From Manduca sexta (Eukaryota > Arthropoda > Insecta > Lepidoptera > Sphingidae), in contig NC_051136.1 in assembly GCF_014839805.1 (NCBI RefSeq), forward strand, positions 3,348,001-3,412,000: a stretch of DNA of 64,000 nucleotides. Direction: 5' to 3'. Within the stretch, counting starts at the first letter, position 1. Each line of letters starts with the position of its first letter. The notes beneath the pieces were generated by a model. It was not told the DNA's origin and made no database searches. It saw only the letters and a program-made list of their open reading frames with translations. A program made the position numbers and the translations under genes. This document shows positions 21,601 through 32,863 of this stretch, one piece after another.

Positions 21601-22192
21601 ATATAGACCTAAAGTTAAATTATGTTTGGGTTTTTAATGGTTTTTGAAGGCGGTATATTTTTTGTTAAAAAGTGTTTGTAAGAGGTATATTAAAGGATTA
21701 CTATTGTATAGTTCCACCATATTATAATATCAGCATCCTTTAAAACTAAAACATAGGACTACTAACCAGTAAACAAAATCAAAACGTAACGATATGTGGT
21801 TTTAAACTAACAAACTAATTAAAACAGATTGGAAGCAATTTTTCAAAATCAAAACTTCGACGCGCCCCTATGACACCGTGTACCCGCAAACAATTATCGC
21901 CCCTTCGATTTAAGACCCCTACGTTGACTCACCCCTGATAATAGGGGAGACCGAGGTGTGTTCAATCAATTACTTTCAACCCCAATTTATGACGCAGTTT
22001 ATATCTTATCTTCATCTTTAGTCATAAACGTGACGTCTGTATTTTGCCACAATATAATTAGAGGTAGAAATGTTAAGTTCGCACATTGCACTTGAGAATT
22101 GTTCGAAAATGTAGGAATTTTTGATCGAAGATCGTTTATTGATATTTCTATTCTACTAGTATTATGTTCTATACTAGTACACTCACCTCACG
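21601..22192. other. No recognised feature
   Basis: AT-rich with a slightly GC-richer patch at 21865-21960. No exon or repeat family recognised. Confidence 0.35.
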
Positions 22193-22385
22193 CATTTATA
22201 CGGAGTATGTAGAGGCGCAACCAAAGCATTCACTTTTCGTCAAGTGTGTTCCGTCCCATGATATGATAGGGGGCGAGCGTACCTCCACTTCGGGCATTTT
22301 TATATGCAGGACATATCCATATATATGAAAAATTTCATAATCCAGGCTGATGCTGAGCAGATAAACCCAAATATCACTACTAGTA
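22193..22385 (-). mobile_element. SINE family D, 5' truncated and interrupted
   Basis: Tail side 'cgcatttatacggagtatgt' and 'agaggcgcaaccaaagcatt', then 'ttccgtcccatgatatgata' and 'gggggcgagcg'. The middle is disrupted by about 45 bases of AT-rich DNA before 'aggctgatgctgagcaga'. The tRNA-like head is missing. Confidence 0.65.
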
Positions 22386-22534
22386 TATGGGCTTTAAATC
22401 TAATGGACAAAGGTTTATATTCGCTGAACATCTCCTCAATAAGCCATTACTGACCGTGCTAGCCTAGATGGTAAGTTGCGTTCCACATCCAGCTGCTTTC
22501 TCAATGATTATTATATCATTTAACGGGCACGAGG

Positions 22535-22760
22535 TTTTTGTATACGGTCTCTGGAATGTGACCTCATTACACCTGATAATAGTAGAGTCGACTGACGAGA
22601 AATGATTATCCCTCGCCACTCTATACAATTATACCGGCCTGTTTATACCGGATATACAACATAATCTCGTCACTAAACACTCTTACGTGGCTACTATGGT
22701 GGATTTTTATGGGTGGTAAATATCGTATGGATACAAATCTTACCACTAGGAAAACAAAGC
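22535..22760 (-). mobile_element. Family C, old full-length copy
   Basis: The complement of all parts of C is present but diverged: 'acacctgataatagtagagt', 'cgactgacgagaaatgatta', 'tataccggcctgtttatacc' and 'cttacgtggctactatggtg', with the outer end at 'cttaccactagg'. Confidence 0.75.
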
Positions 22761-23183
22761 CGAAAGTCACTGCGTTTGGTTAGACATGGTCTTCACGTTA
22801 CCCCTTCATCCCCACCGGCCAATGCCACTATTACTTTAACGCCTTCAATCCCCAGTCCCCACCGGCCAATGCGACTGTACTCCATAAATATAAAACATAC
22901 GAACATCGGGTCACTATTTCACAATTTGCAACATTTAAATATTCATACCATACATATTCGATATCTAAATAGAGTTTCGTGTTCGCGACTAGGTTTCATT
23001 CGGGAAAGTCAACGATATATTATTAAAGGGCGTCAGTAACGACTCCGAGATATAATAGCTTCAAATTCCAACGGAAATAATTTGCTGCAATACCCTTATT
23101 TAAGCATAAAATACATGCTGCTGTGCAGAAGAATCCTAATTTATTAACATTTTAATACCTATTATATTATAAATAGAACACTT
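22761..23183. other. GC-richer patch with a short internal duplication
   Basis: 'ccccaccggccaatgc' occurs twice (about 22811 and 22857) within a pyrimidine-rich stretch. A 108-codon plus frame (22713-23039) runs from the C repeat into this patch and is not credible as a gene. Confidence 0.35.
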
Positions 23184-23460
23184 TACTGGTAGTAGGTCTC
23201 TCATTGTACCACCGCAATGTCTATTTCTGCCGCCAACCAGCAATTTGTAGTCACTGTAGGGTTCCGGTTTGAAGGACATTGTAGCCTGGAAATGACGAGA
23301 CTTATCATCTCATGTCTCAGGATGGCGAGCGCAGTGGAATACCAAACAATACTTTGTAATTCAAGGTGTTAGATGGTGTCTCTGCTGTTTATGGACGGTC
23401 GTATCACTTACCATCAGGCGAACGGCAAGCTCGTCTCGTCATTCAAAGCAATAAAAGAAA
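23184..23460 (+). mobile_element. Family B, nearly full length
   Basis: It starts 'tactggtagtaggtctctca' and has 'caccgcaatgtctatttctg', 'ttccggtttgaaggacattg', 'catgtctcaggatggcgagc', 'ggcgaacggcaagctcgtct' and a short A-rich tail. A small deletion removes part of the 'gagagtccgcctgggtagg' segment near the 5' end. Confidence 0.9.
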
Positions 23461-23866
23461 TAGAAACTTCAATATTTTAATCTAAATTATAACATAAATG
23501 CCGATTTTGTAGATGAATATTTTATTTTACTGATTAGGAATGTGTATTTCACTCAATATTGAGGATCAATATAGATTCGTCTTTATCCCTCATGTTTGCA
23601 GATTACTAGAGGCCTTATAAAGTGCAACTCAAATTCGCTCTGAAATGCGATACGACTTGAGACGTTGTCAAATTAACGCCAGCATCTTAAAGTAGTCACT
23701 ATTTAATACCAGGATATCAATAACAATCAACGCCAACTCAGCTAAGAACAAGCTCTTAAATGACTAAGTACTTAAATTTTGCGTATTGAATAGTTCAATA
23801 CTAAATTTCTACTACAGATCATATTTGAGTATGATGGTGAGATTAATTTATTTAAACTGCTTTATG
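23461..23866. other. No recognised feature
   Basis: AT-rich sequence. Confidence 0.4.
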
Positions 23867-24050
23867 TTCTGGTCTCGAATCCCGCCTGATATATCTTTCA
23901 CGATATAGGTAGTCTATATTTTAATCTAGGATAGTGTGTATATAAGTATTAAATTAATTGCAAATCCGTTCAGTGGTGACGATGTTTACTTACAAACGTA
24001 CAAACTCCAAAGATCTTTACTGTCGCATTTATATTTGAAGAGTAATAAAT
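23867..24050 (+). mobile_element. Family F-like fragment, weak
   Basis: 'atataggtagtctatatttt', 'gcaaatccgttcagtggtga' and 'cttacaaacgtacaaactcc' follow the order of the central and primer-like segments of family F; the ACTAGC head is missing. Confidence 0.4.
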
Positions 24051-24455
24051 AGAAGATTGTCATTGAAATTGCACATTTACACGTAACACATCTTTTCAAT
24101 TATTTATACGTTCATTCACTTACATTCATTCACCGACAATTCATTCAGTCGTTCCCTCAGAATTGAGCATATTCCTAGAACTCTCTCGAACAAACTTGAG
24201 TGTAACATTGATATTCTTGAATGCATTTTATTTATTTATTAGCATACATATAATAACAGTTCACAGAGCTACACTAGTATTAAACAATTATTATAGTCAC
24301 TGACAAGTATGGCGTACATAACATTCGCCACAGCACACAGCGAGTACCATATTTTAATGAAACCTCAATACGGTAATGCTATACATAATATTAATAATGA
24401 TAAACATATTTTTTTACTACAGGTAAACTAATATAAAATATTCTATTGTCTGTAA

Positions 24456-24570
24456 ACTTAAACTATTTTTCGGATTTTATCGCGGTTTCAATATTTTAGT
24501 TTTCTCCCGACGTTTCGAAGACTTTGCAGCCTTCATGGTCACGGGAGGGACTGAGTTCTGAGACTGTTGT
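24456..24570 (+). mobile_element. Family E repeat, conserved core
   Basis: Order: 'aactatttttcggattttat', 'cgcggtttcaatatttt', 'tctcccgacgtttcgaagac', 'tttgcagccttcatggtcac' and ggga. On the minus strand the core reads CTTCGAAACGTCGGGAG. Similar CGAAACGTCGG phrases occur in terminal repeats of Penelope-like retroelements, some of which carry hammerhead ribozymes, so this is a tentative class assignment. Other copies are at 40806, 41995, 52714, 59060 and 59700. Confidence 0.65.
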
Positions 24571-24902
24571 TCATCTGCAAAATCAAAGTTACAATATCTA
24601 CCTACATTTTAAAATTATACAACTTTTTAAATTTTAGCTGTTGGTGGTCCGATTTCTATTGTCTGATCAAACGATTGTCTAATCCAAAAGAAGTCACAGT
24701 ATGTCACTGCAATGACCGCCGAATTAGATCACCCGGGTGAGCTTAGGTCAATATAATTAACAGTAATTGGTGGTACCAAGGGTTCTTATTAGACTCCACA
24801 CTTTTACCGCATGAGTAATTCAGTTGTGTCTACATCACTGGGGATTACGTCGCGTCTTCCTGTCGACGAAAATATATTTTAAAATTCGATTTTTATGTTT
24901 GT

Positions 24903-24960
24903 GAAATATGATTAATATCGATTGGATGTTCGTGTTTTCGAAATATGATTAATATCGATT
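24903..24960. repeat. 21-bp direct repeat, 37-bp period
   Basis: GAAATATGATTAATATCGAT plus a final T is perfectly repeated at 24903-24923 and 24940-24960. Each copy ends in ATCGATT, and a further ATCGATA occurs near 25052. Confidence 0.85.
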
Positions 24961-25144
24961 AAAATTGCCTTATATGAGTTTTACTTAAACGAATCGACTA
25001 AATAAATTCACAAAATATTCGGTATTTCGGTGAAGTATCGTTATTCGTTTAAATCGATATTCTTTTGTGACATTTGTGACAACATAAAATCTTAAAAGAA
25101 TTTTAAAGTAAAGTAACAAAATTTTTCAATTGAAAATGTCCGTG

Positions 25145-25230
25145 TTCAGTGTAGTAATTCATATTTACAGTGTCAGTAAGTGAAAGGTAAGCAAGATGTA
25201 CTATTTTCTAACTTCTATTTACTTTCGCAG
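25145..25230 (+). promoter_or_regulatory. Speculative transcription start and 55-nt mini-intron
   Basis: An arthropod-type initiator match TTCAGTG (25145-25151) is followed by TCA|GTAAGTG (donor at 25176), a CTAAC branch-site match (25208-25212) and TTTCGCAG ending at 25230. The small frame starting at 25137 closes shortly after the splice, so any transcript would be non-coding here or 5' untranslated. It rests on motifs alone. Confidence 0.2.
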
Positions 25231-25985
25231 CTATCTAGTTTCATATATTTTGTTTCCAAGTTTGCCGCTGGCGTGTGTGTTTATTTCTATGTTTCATTTT
25301 GCTTGGATACGCTTATGTTATTATGAGGCGATGACAATAACTATCTTTAGAAATAAGTATTACACAAACATGGCCTAATAGTTTTGTAATAGTTGAATCG
25401 TATGAGATCAATTACTAACCTACTTATTATTAATATTATATTGAATTTATTATTTTACCATCAGGTGCTGTGGGTCATTTTAACGTGCTTGTTAAAAAAA
25501 AATATTATCGGAAAAAATAACAATAAAGTGTAACATAAACATACTTTTTATGAACTTGCCTTCTTCGCAATTTTGTATTAACTACCGGTGAAAACTTGTT
25601 GTTGGCCCAGTTGTATATTTATAATACTTAAGACCATATGTGTTAGGCTGTAAGTTTTCCAATTAATAATAAATAAATACAAATTATTTTGTAAATACTA
25701 AAATTCCAATATTTAAAATTATTAGATATTATTCAGTAGTAATCCAATGATTCAGTGTGACGCAGCGTAATTCTTCATATCAGTGGCGAAGGGTGAAATT
25801 TATCATAAGGTAACTCGAGATATAACATTTTTGCTACAGTCAATCACACGGAGTCCACGGTAGAGTACAGTTTAACCTAAAACAAAAAACTAAGAATTAT
25901 CTGTCTTACTTCTAAAATCAACAATCGTTATCATATCTGAACCTGGTTGGAATCAGCTACTATGGACATCTCGCCACTGCCTCGT
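25231..25985. other. No recognised feature
   Basis: AT-rich. A short 'ttaccatcaggtgctgtggg' followed by 'tcattttaacgtgc' (25455-25488) is a relic of the family C 3' tip with its poly-A. Confidence 0.45.
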
Positions 25986-25990
25986 ATATA

Positions 25991-26317
25991 ATAATAATAA
26001 AATAATATCAGCCCTGTAATATATACTATCCCACTGCTGCACGGGCTTCCGCTAATGCTGACAGGGATTAGGCCTCAGTCCACCAAGCTGGACTAGTGTG
26101 GATTGGTAGACTTCACACACCCTCAAAAATTCCTGTAGAGAATTTTTCAGGTATGCCGGTTTCCTCACAATGTTTTTCTTCACCGTTAAAGCAAGCGATA
26201 ATTCACAAAGAATACACACATGTATTTTGAAAAGTCATAGGTGTATGCCCTTGGGTTTTGAACCTGCGGACATTCGTTTCGGCAGTCCGTTCCACGCCCA
26301 ACTAGGCTATTGCCGCT
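25991..26317 (-). mobile_element. SINE family A, full length (variant subfamily)
   Basis: All parts are present on the minus strand, from the head 'gcggcaatagcctagttggg' (A box) and GGTTCAAAACCC (a B box altered by one base) to the 3' end and ATT tail. It shares 'cacgggcttccgctaat' and 'ctgacagggattaggcctca' with the next copy, a private subfamily signature in this window. Confidence 0.9.
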
Positions 26318-26325
26318 TTTTTCAT

Positions 26326-26488
26326 ATATAATAATAATAATCCCTGTATTATATACTGTCCCACTGCTGTACGGGCTTCCGCTAATACTGACAGGGATTA
26401 GGCCTCAGTCCACCACGCTGGCCTAGTGCGGATTGGTAGACTTCACACACGCTCAAAATTCCAATAGAAAACTTCTCAGGTATGCAAG
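26326..26488 (-). mobile_element. SINE family A, truncated, tandem to the previous copy
   Basis: It has the same subfamily signature as the copy just upstream and ends abruptly after 'cttctcaggtatgcaag'. The 5' half (head) is absent. The two copies lie head to tail about 10 bases apart and share an AT-AATAATAA junction, so the second insertion may have used the first one's tail region as target. Confidence 0.85.
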
Positions 26489-27258
26489 CTACATCTCTTT
26501 AGAGCTTTGTAATTCAATGCTCCTGTATTGTTGCAGTTTTTGGACACTCATAATCGTATTTAATCATCTCTCGTTTAATTGTCATACAGTATAAAAAATA
26601 TACAGGTATAAAAAATGTTTAAAATATTTTATATGGAATCTAGCCCATTTCTCGGAAAACAAGGATTTTTACTAAATTTAATGTCAGTTTTAATCGTCGC
26701 TATTATTCTTGCCTTATTGCTACTATAATGTTGGGTTTATGATACAAAATATTTTTAGTGTTTAACTTGCAGAATGGATTTTACAACGTTTTTTCGATTG
26801 ACAATAAACTCATAGAGGACAATTGCTGTCTTAATGATTATCAAACGTTAAAATTCTAATAAGTACCTTTTCCAATAAATCCCAGTAAAAAACAATTTTA
26901 AATAATTTCCCCATTTAAAGTAAACATTAGCAGCTCGCTCTGTCTTCGATAAAACTTTACGCAGTTTTGTTTGTGAAGTAACGAAAACTCGTGAACAGAT
27001 TAAGTGCGCACGCATCGATCAATTTATCACAAATATTTAATGTGTGCGGAACGGTTTAAAAATTGTGTTTCTTTACTAATTTTACTTTAAAACTTATTCA
27101 AAATAATATACATTTTAATGTTCTCAATACTAAGGTCAATAAAATATAAAGAGTAATATTAAAACTACTCAAAATATAAATATATAACAAACAAGATGAC
27201 GAGAAATTCAATTATACAGGTGTTGAGTTTTCCTAACTTTAAAATATTTAAATTATTG
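26489..27258. other. No recognised feature
   Basis: Apparently single-copy AT-rich DNA. Confidence 0.35.
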
Positions 27259-27619
27259 TAATCGTAGTGTTATCGTATAAGCGGCGATAGCCTAGTTGGG
27301 TGTGGTACGGACTGCCGAGCGAATGTTCGCAGGTTCAAATCCCAAGGGCACACACCTCCGACTTTTCTAAAATCATGTGTGTATTCTTTGTGAATTTATC
27401 GTTCGCTTTAACGGTGAAGGAAAACATCGTGAGGAAACCTGCACATCTGAGAAGTTCTCTATAGGAATTTCGAAGGTGTGTGAAGTCTACCAATCCGCAC
27501 TAGGCCAGCGTGGTGGACTAAGGCCTAATCCCTCTCAGTGATAGAGGAGGCCCGTGCTCAGCAGTGGGCAAGTATATAATACAGGGCTGATATTATTATT
27601 ATTATTAATCGTAGTGTTA
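27259..27619 (+). mobile_element. SINE family A, full length, 14-bp target duplication (reference copy)
   Basis: TAATCGTAGTGTTA is perfectly repeated at 27259-27272 and 27606-27619. The body begins AGCGGCGATAGCCTAGTTGG (A box) and has GCAGGTTCAAATCCC (B box) about 45 bases later. It continues with GGTGAAGGAAAACATCGTGA, CTATAGGAATTTCGAAGGTG, GCCAGCGTGGTGGACTAAGG and CAGGGCTGATATTATTATTA. The two boxes form an internal RNA polymerase III promoter, and the molecule would be copied by a partner LINE. The eight bases TCGTATAA between duplication and head are extra. This is the only full-length plus-strand copy. Confidence 0.95.
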
Positions 27620-28965
27620 AGTGTAGTGGAAAACGTCATAAATAAATAAATCGGCAATCCGATTTCTAATATGCATTATAAACTTACTGTTATAAGCATA
27701 ATTATATTTTGGAATTAATATCGCAACGATTAAAAAATCTCAAATGGAAATCTTAATTAATTCTCAATAAAGCGAGCTAATTTTAAAAATTACGTGCACG
27801 AATCGAACGTAAATTAATTCTACTTTTGTCCAATACGGATGCTGTATTATTTTAAAATTATGCAAATCCACTTAACGCCGTGAATTTATTCATGCATAAA
27901 AAATTATATTTGTTAAAACTTTAATTGCTTGAACATCGCGAAATAGACGTGAATTTTGTAATTCAATAATTTATTTTAACATTACTATAGGAAATCCATA
28001 TACGTGATGTTTAAAATTGCTCTGAGAATTAATAAAATGTTTGATTAAAATATTTTAACATGGTTGATGGTCGGCGTTAAATAATTTATAAAATAAATAT
28101 TAACAAAAATAAATATACGGCAGACATATGAATTTAAAAATAAAAGTTTAAATATTTGGTAGGAATATTTGTTGCCGTTAGTAAAAAAATGGGATAGATA
28201 TTTTAAATGTCAAAATTTAAAAATTAACATTATTATTACGCCACTCACAGGTCGAAATGATGTATTTATTCACAGCAATAGCCACGGCAGTAAGAGATAT
28301 TTTAATTCTTAAGCCCTTCGCAGACGGTTTTTAGCCGCACCAACGACGCGCGTGTTTTAAAACACGATCCCTTTCTGCATTCTTTTACAATTATTATGTA
28401 CAAAAAAGTCCGCAATTTCTGGGTGCATTTTACTGCGCCATTTAGTTACTCACCGTAGAAGGGCGTCGTATAAAATGTGTTTCTATAGGACATATAACAA
28501 TATGTATAATACGTTTATTTTGGAGTCGTAGAAAATATTAATTATGTTTTTTCTCAATTAATTATTTTGTATAATCGTTAATATTATTTTATTTTAATCC
28601 ATTGTTTAAATATTTAATCCTTTAACTACCTCCAGCGAATTAAAAATCTTTATTATATATCAGCAAATATTAATAAATCTACGGTGAGAAACAACACAAA
28701 ATACACCGGGTGCAGCAATTTGCTAATGGATATACCTATATCATAACAGGACTGGGTTGTTGCAGATAGTTATCGGTGACGTAATGGGCGGTGTATTTAG
28801 TACGAAAATCTTTCGCACGCGATATACATCGTATGGGAACGCGGGTAATGTATTTTGATATTGCTGGAGTTGAAATAAATTATATATTATTTAATGGTAT
28901 GTGTTGACGATGAGCCAATACTCAACCAGTTAAGATTAAAAAATAAGTGTATATATAATATATTA
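27620..28965. other. 1.3 kb without recognised repeats
   Basis: Two GC-richer islands stand out: 28250-28470, containing the 16-bp palindrome CGTGTTTTAAAACACG, and 28680-28850. They may be conserved regulatory DNA, but the sequence alone does not show it. No exon is supported. Confidence 0.3.
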
Positions 28966-29217
28966 TAATATCAGCCCTGTATTATATACTGTCCCACTGT
29001 TGAGCACGGGCCTCCTCTATTACTGAGAGGGATTAGGCCTTAGTCCACCACGCTGGCCTAATGCGGATTGGTAGACTTCACACACATTCGAAATTCCTAT
29101 AGAGAATTTCACTGGTGTGCGGGTTTCCTCACGATAAGTCAGTGGTGTAAAGCGGCCATAGCCTAGTTGGTTGTGGAACGGACTGCCGAGGCGAATGTCC
29201 GTAGGTTCAAATCACAA
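28966..29217. mobile_element. Two SINE A pieces in opposite orientations
   Basis: A minus-strand 3' part (28966-29134) stops after 'gtgcgggtttcctcacga'. A plus-strand head (29151-29217, AGCGGCCATAGCCTAGTTGG to GTAGGTTCAAATCAC) follows 16 bases later. The pieces do not overlap in the consensus, so together they could be one SINE whose 5' part was inverted during insertion, as at 55.7 kb. Confidence 0.75.
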
Positions 29218-29605
29218 AAAACAGGTGTTATAAGAATAATATTTATTCACATACCATGAAAAACTGTCAAGTGACAAGTAAGAACATAGAAACAACATTT
29301 TATAGAGGGGTCGGTACTTAAATAATTAAAAAACAAAACTAAATTCACCAAAAAGTATTTGCGTCGCCAACAGTACGAAAGAGATACATTGGAATACAAT
29401 AAAAATGATAAAGACTTCCCCGCCTTCACACTTACCACTACAACTCCTGTAAGCCAGGATCAGTTGCACGCATTTTATGACACCGAGCAGTGAAGCTCGG
29501 CGAATCTCAGGGAAAACTAATTTGTCATTTCCCACAACGTTTGTTCGACATGATCAAATAGAAAGGTAGGGAGGAGTTGGTATAAAAATGATAGTTGTTT
29601 ATCTT

Positions 29606-29672
29606 CCTACTAGGTGTTGCTCGTGGCTTCGTCCTCGTAAAAAGTCTTTCCTACCGTGTAGCAAAACTTTTA
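29606..29672 (+). mobile_element. Family F head fragment
   Basis: 'tactaggtgttgctcgtggc' and 'ttcgtcctcgtaaaaagtct' followed by 'gtgtagcaaaactttt' match the start of the 37.37 kb copy. Confidence 0.55.
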
Positions 29673-29758
29673 GAGACATTTGTATGTCCCTAAATGTTTT
29701 CTACTCAGCATCAGCCTCGGAATTTTTTGCACTACACGCAGAGAGGCTTGCCCTATGT

Positions 29759-30050
29759 CTTTTTTTATTACTGTTAATGACAAGACGAGCTTGCCGGTCG
29801 CCTGATGGTAAGCGAAACGACCGACCATAAAAAATAGAAACACCATCCAACGCCTTAAAATACAAAGTATTGTTTGGTATTCCACTGCGCTCGCCATCCT
29901 GAGACGTGATTTGTTAAGTCTCATTCAAACCGGAACACAACAGTGACTACACACTGCTGCTTGCCGGCAGAAATATAAATTGCGGTGGTACATACCCAGG
30001 CGGACGAGAGTCCTATATGTGAGAACATATGAGAGGCCTACCACCAGTAA
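29759..30050 (-). mobile_element. Family B, full length
   Basis: The poly-T start, 'gacgagcttgccggtcgcct', 'aagtattgtttggtattcca', 'ctgcgctcgccatcctgaga', 'gtgactacacactgctgctt' and 'gagaggcctaccaccagta' are the complement of the complete element. It lacks the 'tgtccagtagttacactggc' block through a small internal deletion. An 84-codon minus frame within it recurs in other B copies. Confidence 0.9.
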
Positions 30051-30845
30051 AATGTGTATATATGCGTATAGGATCTGCGTCTTCTAAATGTATATACGTA
30101 ATTGATTTTAAAAGACCTTGTATGCTGTTAATTTAAGACGTACGTCAATAAGTAAAAGTATAAATACAATACTCTATTTAAAAAAAAAGTTCATAAATAT
30201 GGACGTAAAAAAATCATGAATTCTATCACACAAATATTGAAGAAAAAGCTGCAATTAAATCCGGTACCTCAAAATCAATTTAATTAAGCAACCAGAGGCT
30301 CCAGTTGTAACATTCTTAAGTAATTCTTTATTTCTAATAATAGCAGCAGACTTTAGCTAATACCAACCAACACCGTACTTTTAACTCCAGCTTCAAACAT
30401 TTTGCTAAATGGTTATCTTAAACTTTATACCGTGTAATCACCATAGAATGAGAGCATTGGGAACTTCTAAGAATTTATTTCTCGTGCGTTCGTGGAGCTG
30501 CTTTCGCTTGGTGGATTCCTTTTGTACCGATTTTTTGTTACCTTTTGATTTCTTACTTTTTGCTAATGGTAATTTGTATTGGTATTTTGTATTCGCCCTG
30601 ATATCCACCTGATGACCATTGAATACAACTATCCCCTTTTACTATCACTATCCATTAGGTGAAGGTTCCAGTTAAAAACCAGCGCCAGGCACATCTTGGT
30701 CAGTATTTAGTGATGAACTGGAACCTTTTCGGCAGTATCATAGGATGCACGTTACCCAAACCCACTATGTATTTGTTTTTTTTATAAATATTTGTGTGCA
30801 TGCCAGTATATTGTGCAAATAAATGTTTCATACTTCCTTTCACAA
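30051..30845. other. No recognised feature
   Basis: AT-rich. The frame at 30409-30612 is a T-rich chance ORF. Confidence 0.35.
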
Positions 30846-31025
30846 GGTGTTAAAACCCATCTCGCCCAATGTGTTCCGAGATTAGCTTGTGTATGGTTCA
30901 AATAAGTCAGCACAATGTTTTGAATGGCAAAAGGTAGCACCTCTCGTCAGTGAACATTCTATATGGACTCCACTTTGCGTACCATCAGGTGCAGTAGGAT
31001 CTCTTTGCAGTGCTCGTCAAAAATA
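30846..31025 (+). mobile_element. Family C, diverged
   Basis: 'caaggtgttaaaacccatct', 'gattagcttgtgtatggttc', 'ctctcgtcagtgaacattct', 'accatcaggtgcagtaggat' and 'ctctttgcagtgctcgtcaa' follow the C order, with a degraded centre. Confidence 0.7.
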
Positions 31026-31284
31026 GCGAGTTTCTCAGATTCTTAGTACCAAAAGATCTTTCATTTAGATTAACTAGGTTTGTTTACAATGTAAGAAATA
31101 TCACTGTTAGGGCATGTTTCACAAGTTTTGAATAAATTTTAATTGACAGTTATCGCATTGCTAATGTAGATACTCTTTTATTATCATTTATTTGGAAGTA
31201 CAGATTAGAATGTAAATTTTGTAGTTGGTCGGCTTATATTTTATGTAATAACATTCACTTAAAAGTTGTGAAAGACACACATAA

Positions 31285-31375
31285 AACACGTCACGCATTT
31301 ATCCTCGAAGGGTATGCAGAGGCATTCACTTCTCGCCTACCCTGTTCCGTCCCATGATGTGATAGAGGGCGAGCA
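31285..31375 (-). mobile_element. SINE family D tail fragment
   Basis: 'cacgcatttatcctcgaagg', 'gtatgcagaggcattcactt', 'ttccgtcccatgatgtgata' and gagggcgag. Only the 3' third remains. Confidence 0.75.
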
Positions 31376-32085
31376 TTTAAGTTGTGAACCAGACCTTTAA
31401 TATTCTTTTTTATTAGTCGATAACATTATTAGAATTTGCATACTATTTGAATTTATATATTATAGATTTTTTCTCATATTGTGTTAAGCAACGTTGATGC
31501 GTTTTATTTTTCATTCAACTTGGTTGTTCCCATTGCATTGATGTTTAAATATTAATTTCTACCCCATTTAACTATAAATCCTGAGGGATATTACGTGGAA
31601 AATTTGTATGCTGTTTAAAATAGTTTTACACAATGTTAACAATAAACCTCATATTCAGGAAAATGTTATGATCATTTTTACATAAATATTATGAAATATT
31701 TACTTAAAGACTCTTCGTAAAAACGAATTTCCGAAACATCTTTTTAGCCGTGAATTATTCAGAGGTCCCAAGTGGAACAAACCTTTAAACCCAACTTTCT
31801 TAAGGAGCGAAGGTAATGTATGCAAATGAGTGTAACTTTATTCCCTTAGAGCTATTAGGACGACTTTGACCGTTTGATAAGTAAGGGGAGTGAACCCAAC
31901 TTTTCATTGGGTTAGGATACGCCCAGAACATTCCTAGCATGATAAACACAACTTAAAATTCTAAGAAACAAAACAGCGTGATAGTTGGGGAAGAAGGTCG
32001 CGGCTTGGAAATCAATTTATGTTCTTGAGTTACGTATATAATATTTATCAGAGCAATCGTTTTTGCGAAAAATATAAGGAAAGCT
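31376..32085. other. No recognised repeat
   Basis: AT-rich single-copy sequence. 31790-31860 holds another octamer ATGCAAAT in a context that weakly resembles 15905-15935. Confidence 0.3.
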
Positions 32086-32086
32086 A

Positions 32087-32300
32087 CACACTCACGCTTT
32101 TTATTCCTGAAGGGGTAGGTAGAGGCAGAACTGGTGTACTATCCATTCCGTGAAGTTATAGGGGCGAGTTTATTGACATTCAGACACGAATTCCAGATTC
32201 TGGGCTGATACTGCGCAGAGACACCCAAAAATTACTTTCCCCGACCCAGGATTCGAACCTGAGGGCTGTCCGTCGTATTGTAATACAACTAAAATACAAG
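32087..32300 (-). mobile_element. SINE family D, diverged
   Basis: Minus-strand head remnants 'gttgtattacaatacgacgg' with B box GGTTCGAATCC, then 'gtcggggaaagtaattttt', 'gaatctggaattcgtgtctg' and the tail 'acccctt...gaataaaaag'. The segment after the B box has lost about 40 bases relative to full copies. Confidence 0.7.
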
Positions 32301-32397
32301 AAGACCTTACCCAAGTATTCTACATAGGACGAAGAATGAAACAAAATAATATCAAACCGACTAATCAAGCTTTGTGAACTAAGACCTAAACGTTTAG

Positions 32398-32462
32398 CTG
32401 GACTCCCACTCCACTTACCAATTACCATCAGGTGCAGACCGGTCGCTTTGCCATGAATAAAA
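32398..32462 (+). mobile_element. Family C 3' tip
   Basis: 'gctggactcccactccactt', 'accatcaggtgcagaccggt', 'cgctttgccatgaataaaaa': the last 60 bases of C with a short poly-A. Confidence 0.75.
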
Positions 32463-32863
32463 AATATAACTATATATACATACAGCAGTAGAAGACGGAG
32501 TGGAGCATGTAGGGCTGCTATAATACCTTAGTTCTCCTAGATTATATCACACCCACGTGTTTTTATATAAAATACATAATTTTTACCACGTAATAGCATA
32601 TTTCGCTCTCAGTTTGGATAAGGCGTATTCCAGGCCACTTCAAATTCGCCACGCGTTGTATGTAGTGGAAAATTTAATAGAATAATTCTTGTTTCTGGCA
32701 ACAATGTGGATTACGTATGAGGTAATCCTGTAACATAAAGCTTAGAGAGAAACGTGTGGGTGTGTTGCTCTCGTGCATATTTTGGTTGAAACGAAATACG
32801 TTTACCATATACTTCACCTGATCATGTTAAATTTGTTATTTTTCTACTGAACCCCCCATTAAT

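Noticed and set aside
22713..23039. 108-codon plus-strand open frame
   Set aside because: It begins inside a family C copy and continues into a pyrimidine-rich patch with a short internal duplication. No coding evidence.
27280..27350. tRNA gene with A and B boxes (also near 11.9, 29.15, 33.2, 53.25 and 62.4 kb)
   Set aside because: These are the tRNA-derived heads of SINE families A and D. They continue into SINE bodies, recur many times, and lack a proper acceptor-stem partner.
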